A DNA stretch of 64,000 nt from Strobilurus pachycystidiatus (GCA_019915135.1 JAHLMK010000018.1:806001-870000), one strand, 5' to 3'; shown: positions 10,552 to 21,693, counted from the first letter of the stretch. Made by a program: numbers and translations. The notes: a model not told the origin generated them from the sequence alone.

Positions 10552-12563
10552 TCATGCATCTGGGATGCGATCTCGTATATTGTTGAGCAGATCTTGGGCA
10601 AGTTGAGCGTTGCCCAGCTAAGAAGGACACTCAGCACCGTCGGCAGAGTCATAAAGGTCAATACTTACGCGTAGATTATAATGGGTCAATTGTGTCCCCG
10701 CACCCGTGTCGATAACACTGAATCGGACGTATCGAGGGTCTTGCCCTAAGGAGCAAGACATGCCGTGGAACAGCGACACATTTAGAAGCGTCGTGAGCAC
10801 TGCCTCTTTGCGCATCACTGGAACTGATGAGAAGAGAGCTGTGACTAGTCTAGAGACACGTACATATGCGTGCACGATCCGTCACCTTGTCGATATTGAC
10901 CTTCAACTGGCCAACACCACGTTCCTTCCACACCTGCCCATCCGAGAGGGCGAAGAGCTTGCACCGAACGGAAAACAAAGTCTCCTCGTCTTCTTCTCCG
11001 GTGATGACTAGAGAAAAGAAATCAACACGCGTCTTCGACTTGTTTCCATCGCGACCTACCGTCCTGCTGCTCCAAGTTTGGCTTTGATGACTCTTCGGCG
11101 TCATCCTCGCTTTCGTCTCGGACAGCACGAAGCTTATCGCCAAAAGATCCGCTTGTCTCTTCCCCGCCACTTTCTGGTGTACGCGTCGGTGACGGGGATC
11201 CAGGTCGCGAGTCCTTTGCTGTTGGTACGGCAAATGCATGAACACCCGCTCCCTTGTATGCAGAGAAGGCGTTCTTCGTGGCCGGCGCGCTCTTGCGCGG
11301 AGGAGACTTGCTCCTATTGACCTTGAATGGAGAGCCAGCGGTAGCAAACGCGCTGAAGGCGGTTTTTTTCTTTCCAGGAGACGAGGGAGTTGGTGGAGGT
11401 GGAGAGAGGCTGGACTCTCCCAGGACAGGCGCGATGGACGGTGAGGACTGTCCGGCAACGGGTGTGGAGAACGGCGATGGAGAGGAAGAAAGTGGGGTGG
11501 CCGAGGTTGATGATGGTGATGAAGCAAACAGATTGGGGCCCTTGGCAGCTGCGAACGGCGATTTGGTAGACGCATAAGCCATGAACCCACCCTAGTGTAT
11601 GTCAGAGGCTGTCAAGTGTATTGTATACAGAGAAACGTACCAGCTTCTTGGCAGGCTTAGGCGGTGCATCCGGAGGAGGAGAGGGCCGCTTAGTCTCACG
11701 CGGATTGTCGTCCTTGTCCGCATCGTCGCGAGGCCGCTTGCTTGGTTCTGGTGCCTTGTCCGTTTCCTGTGGGCCCTGGCTGGCGCCTCGCTCTGGATGC
11801 TTGCGTTTCAGGCCCTTCTCCCGCTCTCCCGAGTCCGAATCCGAATCCCGGCGGGCTTGTGCAGGCCCGGCGTCCGCGCCATTCAGGCTCGGCTCAGAGT
11901 CGACCGCTATCTGTGGCGCTGGATCGCTTTCAGACTGCGGCAACGAGGAGCTGTCGTCGGCGGGCACGGCCATCTCGTTATCGTCGACAGCGTTTCCTTC
12001 CTCGGCGACCGCCTGCCCATCGACGGTCATCTTGGAGCTCGCGTCGGTGTCGGATTTGTCCCTGTTCTTCCAGCTGAGATCCTCGACGCCCTGGCTGATC
12101 TGGCGCACTCTAATTTTCATTTCTTGGGGAGGCGAGCCGACCTGCGGAGTCGGAGAACTGGAGCGTGATCCCGAGCCCGAGTCGTCCTCTTCTGCGGTGG
12201 AGTCGAGGTGGAGGCGGTTTTTCTTCTTGGGCACCCGGATTTCCTTGGGGTCGCGGGTATCGTCCTGGCAAGTACAGCATGAACACAACGTCATATCGTT
12301 CGCGACTACGCACCTCTGCCAGCGTGGGCGCGGCCGCTGGCTCTAGCGAGACCTCTCTCTCCCGCTTGCGCGACACTTTGAGCCCTGAACCGAGCAAAGA
12401 CAGCGAGAAGGACACCCGTCAGCCACGCCCATGTCGCAGCGTGATAAGTGGGCCGCTCACCTGATTCTGAGCCCACTGGCGACGGCGGCGTGGGCGGGGG
12501 CGAGTTAGCACCCCGCTTCGGTGCTGTTGTGCTCGGCGTCGTGCTGCTCGACGGTTCAGCCAT
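10552..12563 (-). CDS. Ran-binding domain protein (Yrb2/Hba1/RanBP3-like)
   Basis: There are seven exons: 12563-12461, 12384-12314, 12264-11641, 11591-11060, 11007-10864, 10817-10669 and 10617-10552. The phases close to 562 aa. The N-terminal two thirds are Ser/Pro-rich and charged, with basic KVSRKRERE and VPKKKNR clusters and FxFG-poor repeats such as NAFSAYKG. The C-terminal RanBD reads ITGEEDEETLFSVRCKLF, WKERGVGQLKVNI, then MRKEAVLTTLLNVSLFHGM. Such proteins bind Ran-GTP and help Crm1-dependent nuclear export; Yrb2/Hba1 are the closest named types I can suggest. All introns are 46-76 bp GT-AG. Confidence 0.88.
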
Positions 12564-12970
12564 CCCAGCAGTTGCCTAGATGGTGATGGTATGTGGTGAA
12601 CGGGCTGAGGGCGGCGGACGGCCGGCACTTCCTCGTTGCCAAATGTGGCAAACACTGCGGGCCTTGCCGACCATGGAACAATGGGGCCTGTCTTGAACTT
12701 CGCAGCCAAAGCTGTCTATCACGTATTGTACTTATGTATTTGAGTCAGGAGATATCGCGTAAGATGCAATTGCAACACCGATTGAATGAGATACTGTCCT
12801 GCCATTCTCACATTTCGAAAGTGTTCTTCTACGAATGTGCATTCGCATGTGGGATACTGCTGTACAGCCGTTGATGCGACTTGAACTCGGGGGCCAGATT
12901 ACACAGCGGGCCAGGCTTCTAGATCTCATACGAGCGCAGAGCGAGAACGTAAACAGGAGCACGCTATGAT
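12564..12970. other. intergenic promoter/3' flank
   Basis: This is the upstream region of the Ran-binding gene and the 3' flank of lipase A. No RNA or protein gene is supported. Confidence 0.4.
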
Positions 12971-14225
12971 CTACATCACACACTGAGCTTGACCAAATGA
13001 GATGTTATCAAAGTACGGTCCTATTCACATAAGTCAGCACATCTTCGTTCCTCGGGCCCAACGTGCTCACCGAGATGATTCTGAACATCCGCCTCCAAGA
13101 GACTCTTTCCATCAGAGCATTTCGAGTTCTCCTGCCCCTCGCACCGCACAGCATCGACAACAATGCCACTCGCGTCAACCTTATTTATATGAATCTCCCC
13201 GCTAGAGTGTTCATATCTCCATTCACGGGGCGGAAGCAAAGGAACAGGATCCGCCTGGTTCGTTACACGAGCGAGCTTCTTCCCGAGGTGCTTGTCGACA
13301 AAGTTGGCAAACGCCTGATTACCGACGCGAGGTGAGCCAAAGAGCGTTGTTCTAACGGTTACGGATGGGTAGAGTTTGGACTGGAGCATGGCAGCGTCAA
13401 GTGTGGCAATAGCAGCACCTGGAGAGCTCCGTCATCGTCATGAAGCTAGCAAGAGGAAATGACAGTCGAAGCGTACCGAGGGAATGTCCAGTAACAAGAA
13501 CGTTTGTGGATCCGGTTCTCACAATTGCAGCTTCCACGACGGGTAAGATCATGTGTGCAGTCCGCTCAAATGTTTGCTGGAATCCTGTATGAACTTGGAC
13601 ATTTCCTACACGGCGATGTAATCAGTTAACAAGAGAAATGCAACGATCAGCGGGTCCTCACCACCAAGAGCAAGTGGTATCAGGTCGGTGTTGATGTTCT
13701 CCAGGCATACTTCAACGTCATCGAGAACAGAAAATCTATACATGGTGTGAACAAGAACTACGATCCGAAGAAAGAAGTTCTTACAGCTTGTTGGGATCTG
13801 TGCCCTGATGCGCGACAACAATTGCGTTGGTCAGATTATCATGTGCGACGAAAACTTGACGCGTATCAAGTTTCCAGTAAAGGCGAGACACGAAATTCAT
13901 GCTCACAACGAGGTGTAGAACCGCCATCTGACAAGCAGATTCCAATCGGTCGGATATTGATGACTATGACAACTTGAGGCTCACCTCCACCAGATAGCAG
14001 CACATCCACGCCAGGCCCAAGCGAGTCACAAATCGGTCCACAAGTGCGAGCAACGACCGACGGGGTGGAACAGTACGCAGCCTGGCTGAATTGCGCTGCG
14101 CGCCTATAGTGTAATGCAAGGTCGATAGCAGAGATGGCCAGCGTGTGGCTGGGCCCAAACGCCACAGGCGCGGCCCACGCCGTAGACGCGCAGAAGAACA
14201 GCAACAGCAGCATGAAAGACAACAT
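12971..14225 (-). CDS. secreted class 3 lipase, tandem copy A
   Basis: There are seven exons: 14225-13985, 13927-13907, 13854-13785, 13735-13662, 13605-13477, 13418-13071 and 13020-12971, giving 310 aa in frame. The signal peptide is MLSFMLLLLFFCASTAWA. Lipase_3 features follow: AAQFSQAAYC near the N-terminus, IVVAHQGTDP for the oxyanion region, the nucleophile elbow VTGHSLGAA, FGSPRVGNQAF, then NQADPVPLLPP with the catalytic Asp and a His in EIHINKV or nearby. It probably hydrolyses extracellular acylglycerols or related esters. Exon 2 is only 21 nt. Copy B, immediately upstream in transcription, has the same exon structure, so this is a tandem duplication. Confidence 0.93.
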
Positions 14226-14713
14226 TGAGGAAAAGCGAGTGACTGGAAACTAAATGAACGTGAGGGTTGAAGGTAAAGAGACGTCCACCAAATCCGAATC
14301 ACGAGGAGCGCCTTTGCGCCGCCAAACACTGACGGGTCGCTGCAGCCTCCGGATCACCACTCTGCGCTCCACAAGAAGACACACAGACCGCAGGAACCTG
14401 CCTTCTGAGAAGACTGTCTAGTGGATTTCGCGCCTTTCGCCCTTTTGCCGCCGTGCGCGGTCCGATCAGCTGCCACCGCAAAAGCATCCTGCCATGATCA
14501 GCACTTTTGACTCAGACAAGAAGGATGTGCACTGTCGGTCGCGATATGGTCAGTACATTCACCAAGAGTATGCCTGCCAACACTTGGCCAGAAGTACATC
14601 TAGTACATTGTCCGAGTGATAGGTCTAGTACACGGAAAGGACCAAACTATATGGGCCAATCTTTCTGCCAACAGTACCTCTTCGAAAGGAAGAGGTACAC
14701 GGACAGGAACCCC
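14226..14713. other. intergenic between the two lipases
   Basis: It holds the promoter of lipase A and the 3' flank of lipase B. No other feature is supported. Confidence 0.4.
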
Positions 14714-16007
14714 CTATGCACACTGGTCTTGCCCAAATATAAGATTGTCAAAATATGGTCCTGGGTTAACCGACGAGTCAGCATCAACATCGACGACGGG
14801 GTGCATTAACAGACCGAGATGATCTTGAACATCAGCTTCAAGTAAGTTCTCCTTGTCCGAACAATTTGAGTTCTCCTGTCCCGCGCATTGTACGATGTCT
14901 ACTGCATTCCCACTGGCGTCAACCTTGTTGATGTGTACCTCCCCCGATGGGTGTCTGAAATCTAAAAGTCGCGGAGGCAACAGTGGCACCGGATCAGCCT
15001 GGTTGGTCAGACGGGAGAACTTCGCCCCAAGTTGCTGGTCTACCAAGTTGGCGAATGCCTGATCACCAATGCGAGGGGAGGCGAAAAGAGTAGTGGTGAT
15101 GGTGATGGACGGACTGAGCTTTGACCTGAACATCAAGGCATCGAGGGCGGCAATGGCGGCACCTAGCAATACTAGATCAGTGGATGATCCTCGTCACGCG
15201 TCGGCTTCGTACCGAGAGAGTGTCCGGTTACGATGAGGTTCGTAGATCCGGTACTTGACAAGGCGCTCTGGACGGTCGCGAAGATATTGTCAGCTGTCCT
15301 CTCGAAGGTTTGCTGGAATCCTGAGTGAACCTGGACATCTAGACCATGATCCTTGAGTCAAGATCTAACGGAACAAGCTTGGTGCCTCACTTTTGCCGGC
15401 AGACGGAATCAGATTCGTGTTGATGTCATCCAAAAAGAAGTCAGCGTCGTTGAGGAGGGAGATGCTCCGAGAGTAGTTGGTAAATAGTTCGTGATGATGG
15501 AAGGAACATACATATTGTGCGGGTCAGTGCCTTCATGAGCGACGACAATGGAGTTGGCCGATTGATCATGGACAACAAAGACTAGATGCGAAGGAGATGC
15601 ATCATCCATTCATCACAGATATGAGAAGGCAGAGGGGCTTACATCGAGGTATCAGACTACCATCTGTATTGAGTGTCACCTGTCATCCTACCAATAGGAA
15701 GCTCGGAAAGCTCACCTCCCCCGGAAGACAAGAAGTCAAGGTCTCTTCCAAGCGCGTCGCAAATTGCACCACACGTCAATTTTGTGATAGAGTCAGTCGA
15801 ACAGTATGCAGCACGGCTGAACTGAGCGGCGCGACCAAATTCGGCGCTGAGGGCGGAAGCAGAAATTGCCGTTGTCTGGCTAGAAGATTTTGTTCCGAAA
15901 AGTGCGTCTTTCAAGTCTCCAAGCAAGCCAGGATGTGCGACGGGTGCGGCCCAAGACACGGAACCAAAGAATGTGAGAGCGAGCAGAGCTTGCGGGAGGA
16001 ACGGCAT
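14714..16007 (-). CDS. secreted class 3 lipase, tandem copy B
   Basis: The exons are 16007-15716, 15663-15643, 15581-15512, 15464-15391, 15338-15213, 15162-14815 and 14760-14714, giving 325 aa. The start at 16007 (MPFLPQALLALTFFGSVSWA) was chosen because it begins directly at a signal peptide; an upstream in-frame ATG at 16115 would bury it. Motifs mirror copy A: AQFSRAAYC, IVVAHEGTDP, VTGHSLGAA, FASPRIGDQAF and NQADPVPLLPP. Exons 2, 3, 4 and 6 have exactly the same length as in copy A. The last intron (14761-14814) is 54 bp without a stop, so its retention would add 18 residues. Confidence 0.93.
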
Positions 16008-17436
16008 GGGGACGAGGAACAAGTTCCAGGATATGAAGTGAGAAGAGAACAGAGAGAAGAGAACAGAGAGGTGACTGGGTTCTGCATTCACGTTTTTAAA
16101 CGCATAGGGTATCATCCCGACATGATATGATAATCACGACGAACATATAGATGATGGGTGCCAGGCGAGAGAGATTGCTATTGCATTGTTGGACAGATCT
16201 TCTGTTCCCATTCTAGTAGGGACAAGAGGGTTTCAACTTGATTCAGTCGTAGTGTTCGGGCCGGGCGTCTGAGTCGCTGTTGAAGGTTGGGGCAAGTATT
16301 TCTAGCGGAGCAGTCAAGACAGACTCACGTACCCATACTCAGTGCCTACGATACCCAAGATTTATCGCACCCCCACATAACCACGTTCATTAGCGCAAAC
16401 GCTGGGCCAATGACCCAAAGCCAGGAGTGCGTTGTTTTCGTCCATTTCAGTCGGAGAAGAACATAGCGCTGCGACACTTCCACGCATTGGGGATCTTTTA
16501 GATGATGGTAAGAGGCAAGCTATCGGACCGCCCACGCGCCGCCGCCCCGATCAGTAAATCCCCGATTTAGACAACCACGTCTCTCCCTCGCCATGACTTC
16601 AACGTGTGTATATCTGGCACCTCTGCAGAGTCTCATATGTCGCTTCAAGACGAAATCATCATCAAATGTCAACTTGCCTCTTTCGCCGCTCCGAAGGATC
16701 ACTTCCCCGAGAATTTACAGTGCAAATTCAGATTACTTGAGCACGAGGGTTTCACCCAATAGATGTAGCCTGCAGCGCCCTGGACTCACACACTGTAGGA
16801 CGAAAGCGCGTTGATCCATTCAGCATTGGTATGTATCGCGCCTTGACTAATTGCTGCACTGTCCGAACAGTCTCTTGCCTGACCAAGAACACTATTCACG
16901 CATCCTGCGAACACCCTGACTCTGATGAAGACATCCGGTCTCACCGGTCCCAGTGCTCTATGCCTCCCTACGTCAGTGAATTTCTTTGTATCGGTGACAA
17001 TGACTTTGTGAGGTATATCTGGTCTGCCATTCCAAACACTTGCTTCTCTCGCTACTAGTATTCCTGGTGTCTGATACGCATCCCTTGCAGTGTCGCGAAC
17101 TTACCTCCGCGCAAGTCGCGTCTTGCTTTGCAACCAAGTCTCCTTAGTGACGGCGTCTTGCCCAATCACAAGCCGAGCGGCCAGGACTCGGTGATGGTGA
17201 GTGCACTGATTTGCGTGGACCAATGAACGCGACCAGAGTTAACCAATGGTTAGCCAGTACCACCCAGCCAATCATCCCTCCTCCTCCTGGAACGTATCTG
17301 ATTGGAGCGGGGGACGTGAGATTGCTTTTCTCCCTTGGGACCTCCCGACTAAGCCTGCTTGTTCACTCTAGTCGGCCATCATCTCCGCATGTGACTTCAT
17401 AGCACTTTTTAGGAATCTCTGTTCTTGCGTCCCGAG
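16008..17436. other. long intergenic region with one possible small ORF
   Basis: The only coding-like item is a 41-codon frame at 16637-16762 (starts MSLQDEIIIKCQLASFAAPK). A plausible downstream intron (GTATGT near 16830, acceptor near 16872) leads to another short open frame ending at 17058. I could not join them without breaking the frame and recognise no family. The rest is unassigned. Confidence 0.25.
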
Positions 17437-17442
17437 TATAAA
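17437..17442 (+). promoter_or_regulatory. TATA box of the isochorismatase-like gene
   Basis: TATAAA lies 92 bp before the start codon and is followed by a pyrimidine-rich stretch (about 17480-17530), as in highly expressed fungal genes. Confidence 0.65.
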
Positions 17443-17533
17443 GGAGCGAAGCCTTTGACTGGTTTCAGCAGCATTCGAGCTCTTCTTCTCCTCGCCTCTC
17501 CACTCCCACAGACTTCACCGTCACTATCACAAC

Positions 17534-18485
17534 ATGCAGTTCTTCAAATCCCTCTGCATTGCTGCTCTTGTGGCTGTTGGTACGACACCGTCGCGTCTCT
17601 TAGCGCATAGCCCATCGCTGACAACCTTCCTCTCTCGCAGGTGTCTCTGCCTACGAGTTCGAGCGCCTTGAGAAGAACGACACCCTCTTGCTCGTCGTCG
17701 ACCACCAGATCGGTCTCTTCCAGATGGTTCGCGATATCGAGCCCGCCCAGTACCGCAGCAACATCCTTGCCCATGCCGCCTTAGGCAAGGCGTTCGATAT
17801 CCCAGTCATCTTGACCACCAGCGCTGAAACCGGTGGGTTTTTTTTCATCCCGCTTCTTTTCCCGACGCGTTACTAACATGTAATCAGGACCGAATGGACC
17901 TCTCCCCCACGAGATCACCGACATGTACCCCGACGCACCGTACATCAAGCGCCAGGGTGAAGTCAACGCCTGGGACAATTCCGACTTCCGCGCTGCTGTC
18001 CGTGCGGCTGGCAAGAAACAGATCATTCTCGCTGGAATCGTCACTGATGTTCGTTTTCTCTTTCTCTACCTCCGAAATTCCTTCTCATATTCTCTGATAG
18101 GTATGCACGGCTTTCCTCGCCCTTTCCCTCCGTGCCGAAGGATACAGCGTCTGGGCTAATGCTGAGGCTTCCGGTACCACGAGCGTGGCGATCGCTGCCG
18201 ACGCCAACCAGCGCATGCGCGATGCCGGTGTGCAAGTCGTGTCCCTCTTCGCCATCGGCTGCGATCTCATGAGGGACTGGAGGAACACTCCCGGCTCTCT
18301 GGAGATGCTCCCCTACTACGACACGTACGCGATCGTTTCTCATTTGCCCCCGCGTGACCGTGTTCTGACCACTTTACGCTTCTAGTTACCTGACCATCTA
18401 CGGATTCCTCGCTCGCGCCCATGCTGCTGCCATTGATAACGGAACCATCGTTCCTGGCGAGGCTGGTCTCAATGGCTCGACTTGA
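17534..18485 (+). CDS. secreted isochorismatase-like hydrolase (YcaC type)
   Basis: There are five exons: 17534-17579, 17641-17832, 17888-18048, 18101-18324 and 18386-18485, giving 240 aa. The signal peptide is MQFFKSLCIAALVAVGVSA. The cysteine-hydrolase triad is visible as Asp in LLLVVDHQIG, Lys in AAGKKQIILAG and Cys in GIVTDVCTAF. A C-terminal TYLTIYGFLARAHAAA helix is typical of YcaC-like members. The family cleaves C-N or vinyl-ether bonds; a secreted member could act on amides outside the cell or on host signals, but the substrate is unknown. The third intron starts GTTCGT, a weaker donor. Confidence 0.92.
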
Positions 18486-18969
18486 TCGTCCAGTGCTTGA
18501 CCGTGGTCACCTAAAATACACGTTGAGATACCTCGGTAGATATCCAAAATCAAAAGTGATGTTCGCTGGACATACCATGACTCTGTCTGTTGTTCGTCTT
18601 GAGGGAAAAATAAGCATCAGTGTCTTTAAGATTGTGACACCATCGGGCCTCTTTTTGCATGGCATCTGTAGTCGAACTGTGGTTTCCTGATCCAGTTCCA
18701 CGCCGACCAATGGACCGAAACTTTGCCTCAGATTCTTAATTTTGGGTATGATTCACCTCTCAGAGGCGGGTGGAGTCACCACAGTGAGCATGAATACGGT
18801 GTCCGACGTGGATAGTACCTTGTGAAAGACAATAACGTGATTGGAGATGGGGCTTGCAAGTCACTGTGCTTGATCGCCTTGCAGAGATGTCACTACAAGC
18901 AACGATCCAAGATAGGATTCGGATTACAGAATTGACATGAATACTTAGAAGATAACAAGACAAGCAAAC
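18486..18969. other. convergent 3' intergenic region
   Basis: This is the 3' flank of both the isochorismatase and SF3B4 genes. No further gene is supported. Confidence 0.4.
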
Positions 18970-20147
18970 TCAGAAGCCCGGCGGCGGCGGAGGCATCATC
19001 CCGCCTTGCATGGGATACTGACCAAACCCAGGCGGGGGAGGCGGCGCACCAGGAGGAAAGCCTCCATATACAGGCATACCAGGAGGAGGAGGCATTCCCA
19101 TCATGGGTGGTCCTCCCATCATCGGCGGCGGAGGCATCATCTGCTGCTGCATGGGCGGCGCAGCGAATCCTGGCGGAGGAGGCGGCTGCGCTAGAACACC
19201 CGCAAACTGGCCTTGATACGGCCCTTGGAATGCGCCCGGCTGGCCAAACGGAATCGGACCCGTGGGCGGTCGTGCGGCGGGAGGAAGTGCGTTGTTCTTG
19301 ACGGCCTGAGCGGCGAGGAGTCGCTCGGCCTGAGTACCGTGTCGCTCGCCCTTGCCGTCCTTCTTGAAGGCGTATTGGACGGTGATGGCCTTGTTCATGA
19401 GGAATTGGCCGTTCATGGCTTCGATGGCGGCGTCGGAGTATTCGAAATTTGAGTAGGAAACGAACCCGTAGCCTTTCGAGACGCTGGAGCCTGGATCCCG
19501 AGCAATCTAGACGGAGGATGAGGATGGGCGTGGGTGAATCATCGCGCCGACTCACCTTTGCAGTCGTAGTCATGTTTCCGAAGGCCGAGAAGGTGTCGTA
19601 CAACAGTCGTTCGTCTACGTTTTCGTCCAAGTTGCCGATGAACAGGTTTGCACCGACGTCGAGTTGCTTTTTGTCAGAAGAGGCCTAAGAGAGGGTGTCA
19701 GCATACAGAAACAAGGAATGCGGAGGCGTTGTGCGGGCATTTGAGTGTCGATTGAGATGCGAGATGGCGGGCTACACACCTTGTTGACGCGTATAGGCTT
19801 GCCCCACAGTTTTATCTGGTTCATGATCTTGCATGCATATTCTGCATCTTCTTCGGTGAGAAATTCGCAGAAGCCGTACCCTTGGTGGGCCATGGATATC
19901 CGGTCCTTTGGAAGGTGGACGTTGACTGTTGTAGTATGCATAAACTGTACGCGTTGACAATGCAGAAAGCACATACCCACTGGCCCCGCCTGCAGCATAA
20001 GCTCCCATACTAGCGCGTCCGTACACCGCTCATCGAGATTGCCCTGATATTATGCATTTAGGATTGAAGACGGGTAGAATTGACTGCGTGGCGCACCAGG
20101 TAGACCGTCGCCTCCTGATTTCTGTCATCCTGCGGACGGGAAGCCAT
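18970..20147 (-). CDS. HSH49: splicing factor 3b subunit 4 (SF3B4/Hsh49)
   Basis: There are five exons: 20147-20097, 20043-19977, 19925-19780, 19684-19556 and 19506-18970, giving 309 aa. Two RRMs are clear. RRM1 has [20 protein letters not shown] and [19 protein letters not shown]2 has [19 protein letters not shown] and [21 protein letters not shown] Pro/Gly/Met-rich tail ([19 protein letters not shown]) ends in PPPPPGF. As a U2 snRNP SF3b subunit it contacts pre-mRNA near the branch point. The third intron (95 bp) is longer than the others. It is transcribed divergently from the snoRNA host gene. Confidence 0.97.
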
Positions 20148-20290
20148 GATGCACGATGAGGTAGTCTTCAAGCGAGACAAGGCGCGACAACGATGTTGAG
20201 GGCGCGGAAGAAAGCGAGGGACACTGTTGACACGTGCTTGGCAAACATAATTTGATCAAAATTTCTTTTTCGCAACTCTGTCTTGAACCA
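20148..20290. promoter_or_regulatory. likely bidirectional promoter, SF3B4 / snoRNA host
   Basis: The SF3B4 start codon (20147, minus) and the first exon of the snoRNA host transcript (plus, before the donor at 20332) are divergent and less than 200 bp apart, so the regulatory region must be shared. Confidence 0.5.
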
Positions 20291-20377
20291 CAACCTCCTC
20301 CATTACTTCCCTCCGAGTCGCGGCTTACCTGGTGAGTACTCCTCTTCCGTCGTCGTTGCCTATCCCCCGTATCCACT

Positions 20378-20465
20378 GTGATGATTTATGCTATGGTCCG
20401 TGTTTCCAAGAGGCGACTAGACATCGCCGTGCAAATTTGCCGAAAAACTTTACCTAGCTCTCTGA
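20378..20465 (+). ncRNA. C/D box snoRNA, U18/snR18-like, copy 1
   Basis: Box C GTGATGA is at 20378-20384 and box D CTGA at 20462-20465. The 12-nt element GGTCCGTGTTTC at 20395-20406 is complementary to the conserved 25S/28S rRNA segment GAAACACGGACC. The same guide occurs in U18, which directs 2'-O-methylation there (yeast A649/C650 region). The D' box after the guide is not canonical (CAAG). It lies inside an intron, as expected for an excised snoRNA. Confidence 0.72.
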
Positions 20466-20675
20466 CATTTCCCTCGTCGCCGCACTGTTTTCCTTTGCTT
20501 ACTCTGCCCCTAGGTCGTTCTATCTTGTCCTTCGTGTCCTCCGCTTTCGTCGCCAGGCCCTCTGACTCCTCGCTTTCTCTGCCCAACGACTCCAACTTCC
20601 CCAAGTCTTTCCACCGTCTGACAAGAAAAGGTCAGCATCCTCCCAATTCATCCCTTCTCTCTCAATCTCTCCACC

Positions 20676-20763
20676 ATGATGACCCACGCTATGGTCCGTG
20701 TTTCCAAGAGGCGACTAGACATCGCCGTTCAAATTTGCCGAAAACCTTTACCTAGCTCTCTGA
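20676..20763 (+). ncRNA. C/D box snoRNA, U18/snR18-like, copy 2
   Basis: Box C ATGATGA is at 20676-20682, the identical 12-nt guide at 20693-20704 and box D CTGA at 20760-20763. The snoRNA body is almost identical to copy 1 while the flanking intron sequence is not. Conservation limited to the RNA supports function. Confidence 0.72.
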
Positions 20764-21247
20764 CTCTCAGCCTTCGTCAACTCGTGCTCTCCTTCCCTTA
20801 CTGACTCCCCGCTCTCCAGGTTGCCTCTCCTTCCTCAAAGTTTTCACCTCACGAGCTCCGTACACATGCTATTCCTGTCTTGTAACCACGAACCATCCAT
20901 TGGTTTATGTATGTACCGTCTGTCTCGCGTTCGAACTTTCGGCATCATTTTCGTTGCGTGTAAATTTCTTTCCTCGAGCGCTCAGGGAATCTATGGCGTT
21001 ATGTCGCTCACCACGAATAATGACTTGTCTGCGCTCATGTCACTCTTTGGAGAACTCGGAGCAATTGTCTACAACTTATATGCTGGCTCATCTTTGCTTA
21101 CCTTGAGGTTGATCAGTGCGGCGGTGACCCGTTCTGTGTCGATGTTGGGCACTGAATGTGTCGCTCTTCATCATTGCCGTCCTCCAGCTGATCTCTGGTC
21201 GTAAATTTTGGTTGAACATTTTGCGGATCCTGGCACTACATAAATGG

Positions 21248-21467
21248 ACCTTGGGAATCCCAAGGTCGGGCGGCGCGGTTGGGTTTCAACTGGAGCTTGG
21301 GAATCCCAAGGTCCGCCAGTCGACTCAACTCGAATAAGAACTCAGCGACCATGGGCTTGAGAAGTCCTACTGTGGAAACCAATTGCAACTCTAGACGGAC
21401 CTTGGGAATCCCAAGGTCGGGCAGCTGCGCTGAGACTGCCAGGACTGGAGCTTGGGAATCCCAAGGT
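21248..21467. repeat. four-copy palindromic repeat array
   Basis: A 19-bp near-perfect palindrome built on CTTGGGAATCCCAAGGT occurs at 21248-21266, 21294-21312, 21399-21417 and 21449-21467. The copies come in two pairs: spacing is 46 and 50 bp within pairs and about 150 bp between units. Units also share a trailing AATAAGAACTCAG. It lies downstream of the snoRNA host gene. It may be a protein-binding array, a transcription end structure or the remnant of a duplicated element. Confidence 0.85.
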
Positions 21468-21619
21468 TCGTCAGTCAATTCCACTCCAATAAGAACTCAG
21501 TAGATGTTCTGAAAAGTTAGTACTAGGCCTATCGCTTGGATGCATGGCGTGCTTTCTGGCGACTATGATAGGCTCGACCATCGTTTCAAGTAATTGTAAG
21601 TATGGTTGGCGATCGGCGA

Positions 21620-21693
21620 TCGGGAAAGCGTGTCATCCATGTGCAGGGGAACACGACCGCTTCTCTGTATCGTCTCACATTTTTTGTATGACA
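21620..21693 (-). pseudogene. degenerate U6 snRNA copy
   Basis: The minus strand matches the nearby U6 gene from the TGACATAC-like 5' region through ACGATACAGAGAAG and CCCCTGCACA-GGATGACACGC. The AGC triad and part of the central region are replaced (GCGGTCGTGTT) and the 5' hairpin is gone. It keeps the ACAGAGA box but cannot form the normal catalytic core. Confidence 0.7.

Larger units (their letters stand above)
20291..20900 (+). ncRNA. probable non-coding snoRNA host transcript
   Basis: Two GT-AG introns, 20332-20513 (GTGAGT...CCCCTAG) and 20631-20819 (GTCAGC...CTCCAG, branch site TTACTGAC), bracket a 117-nt pyrimidine-rich exon. Each intron carries one C/D snoRNA, at 48 and 56 nt from its acceptor. 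The exon has no convincing protein. Both ends of the transcript are estimates. Confidence 0.55.

Noticed and set aside
11254..12346. Several long plus-strand frames opposite the Ran-binding gene
   Set aside because: They are the complement of GC-rich Ser/Pro-rich coding sequence; the minus-strand exons are supported by RanBD homology and closing phases.
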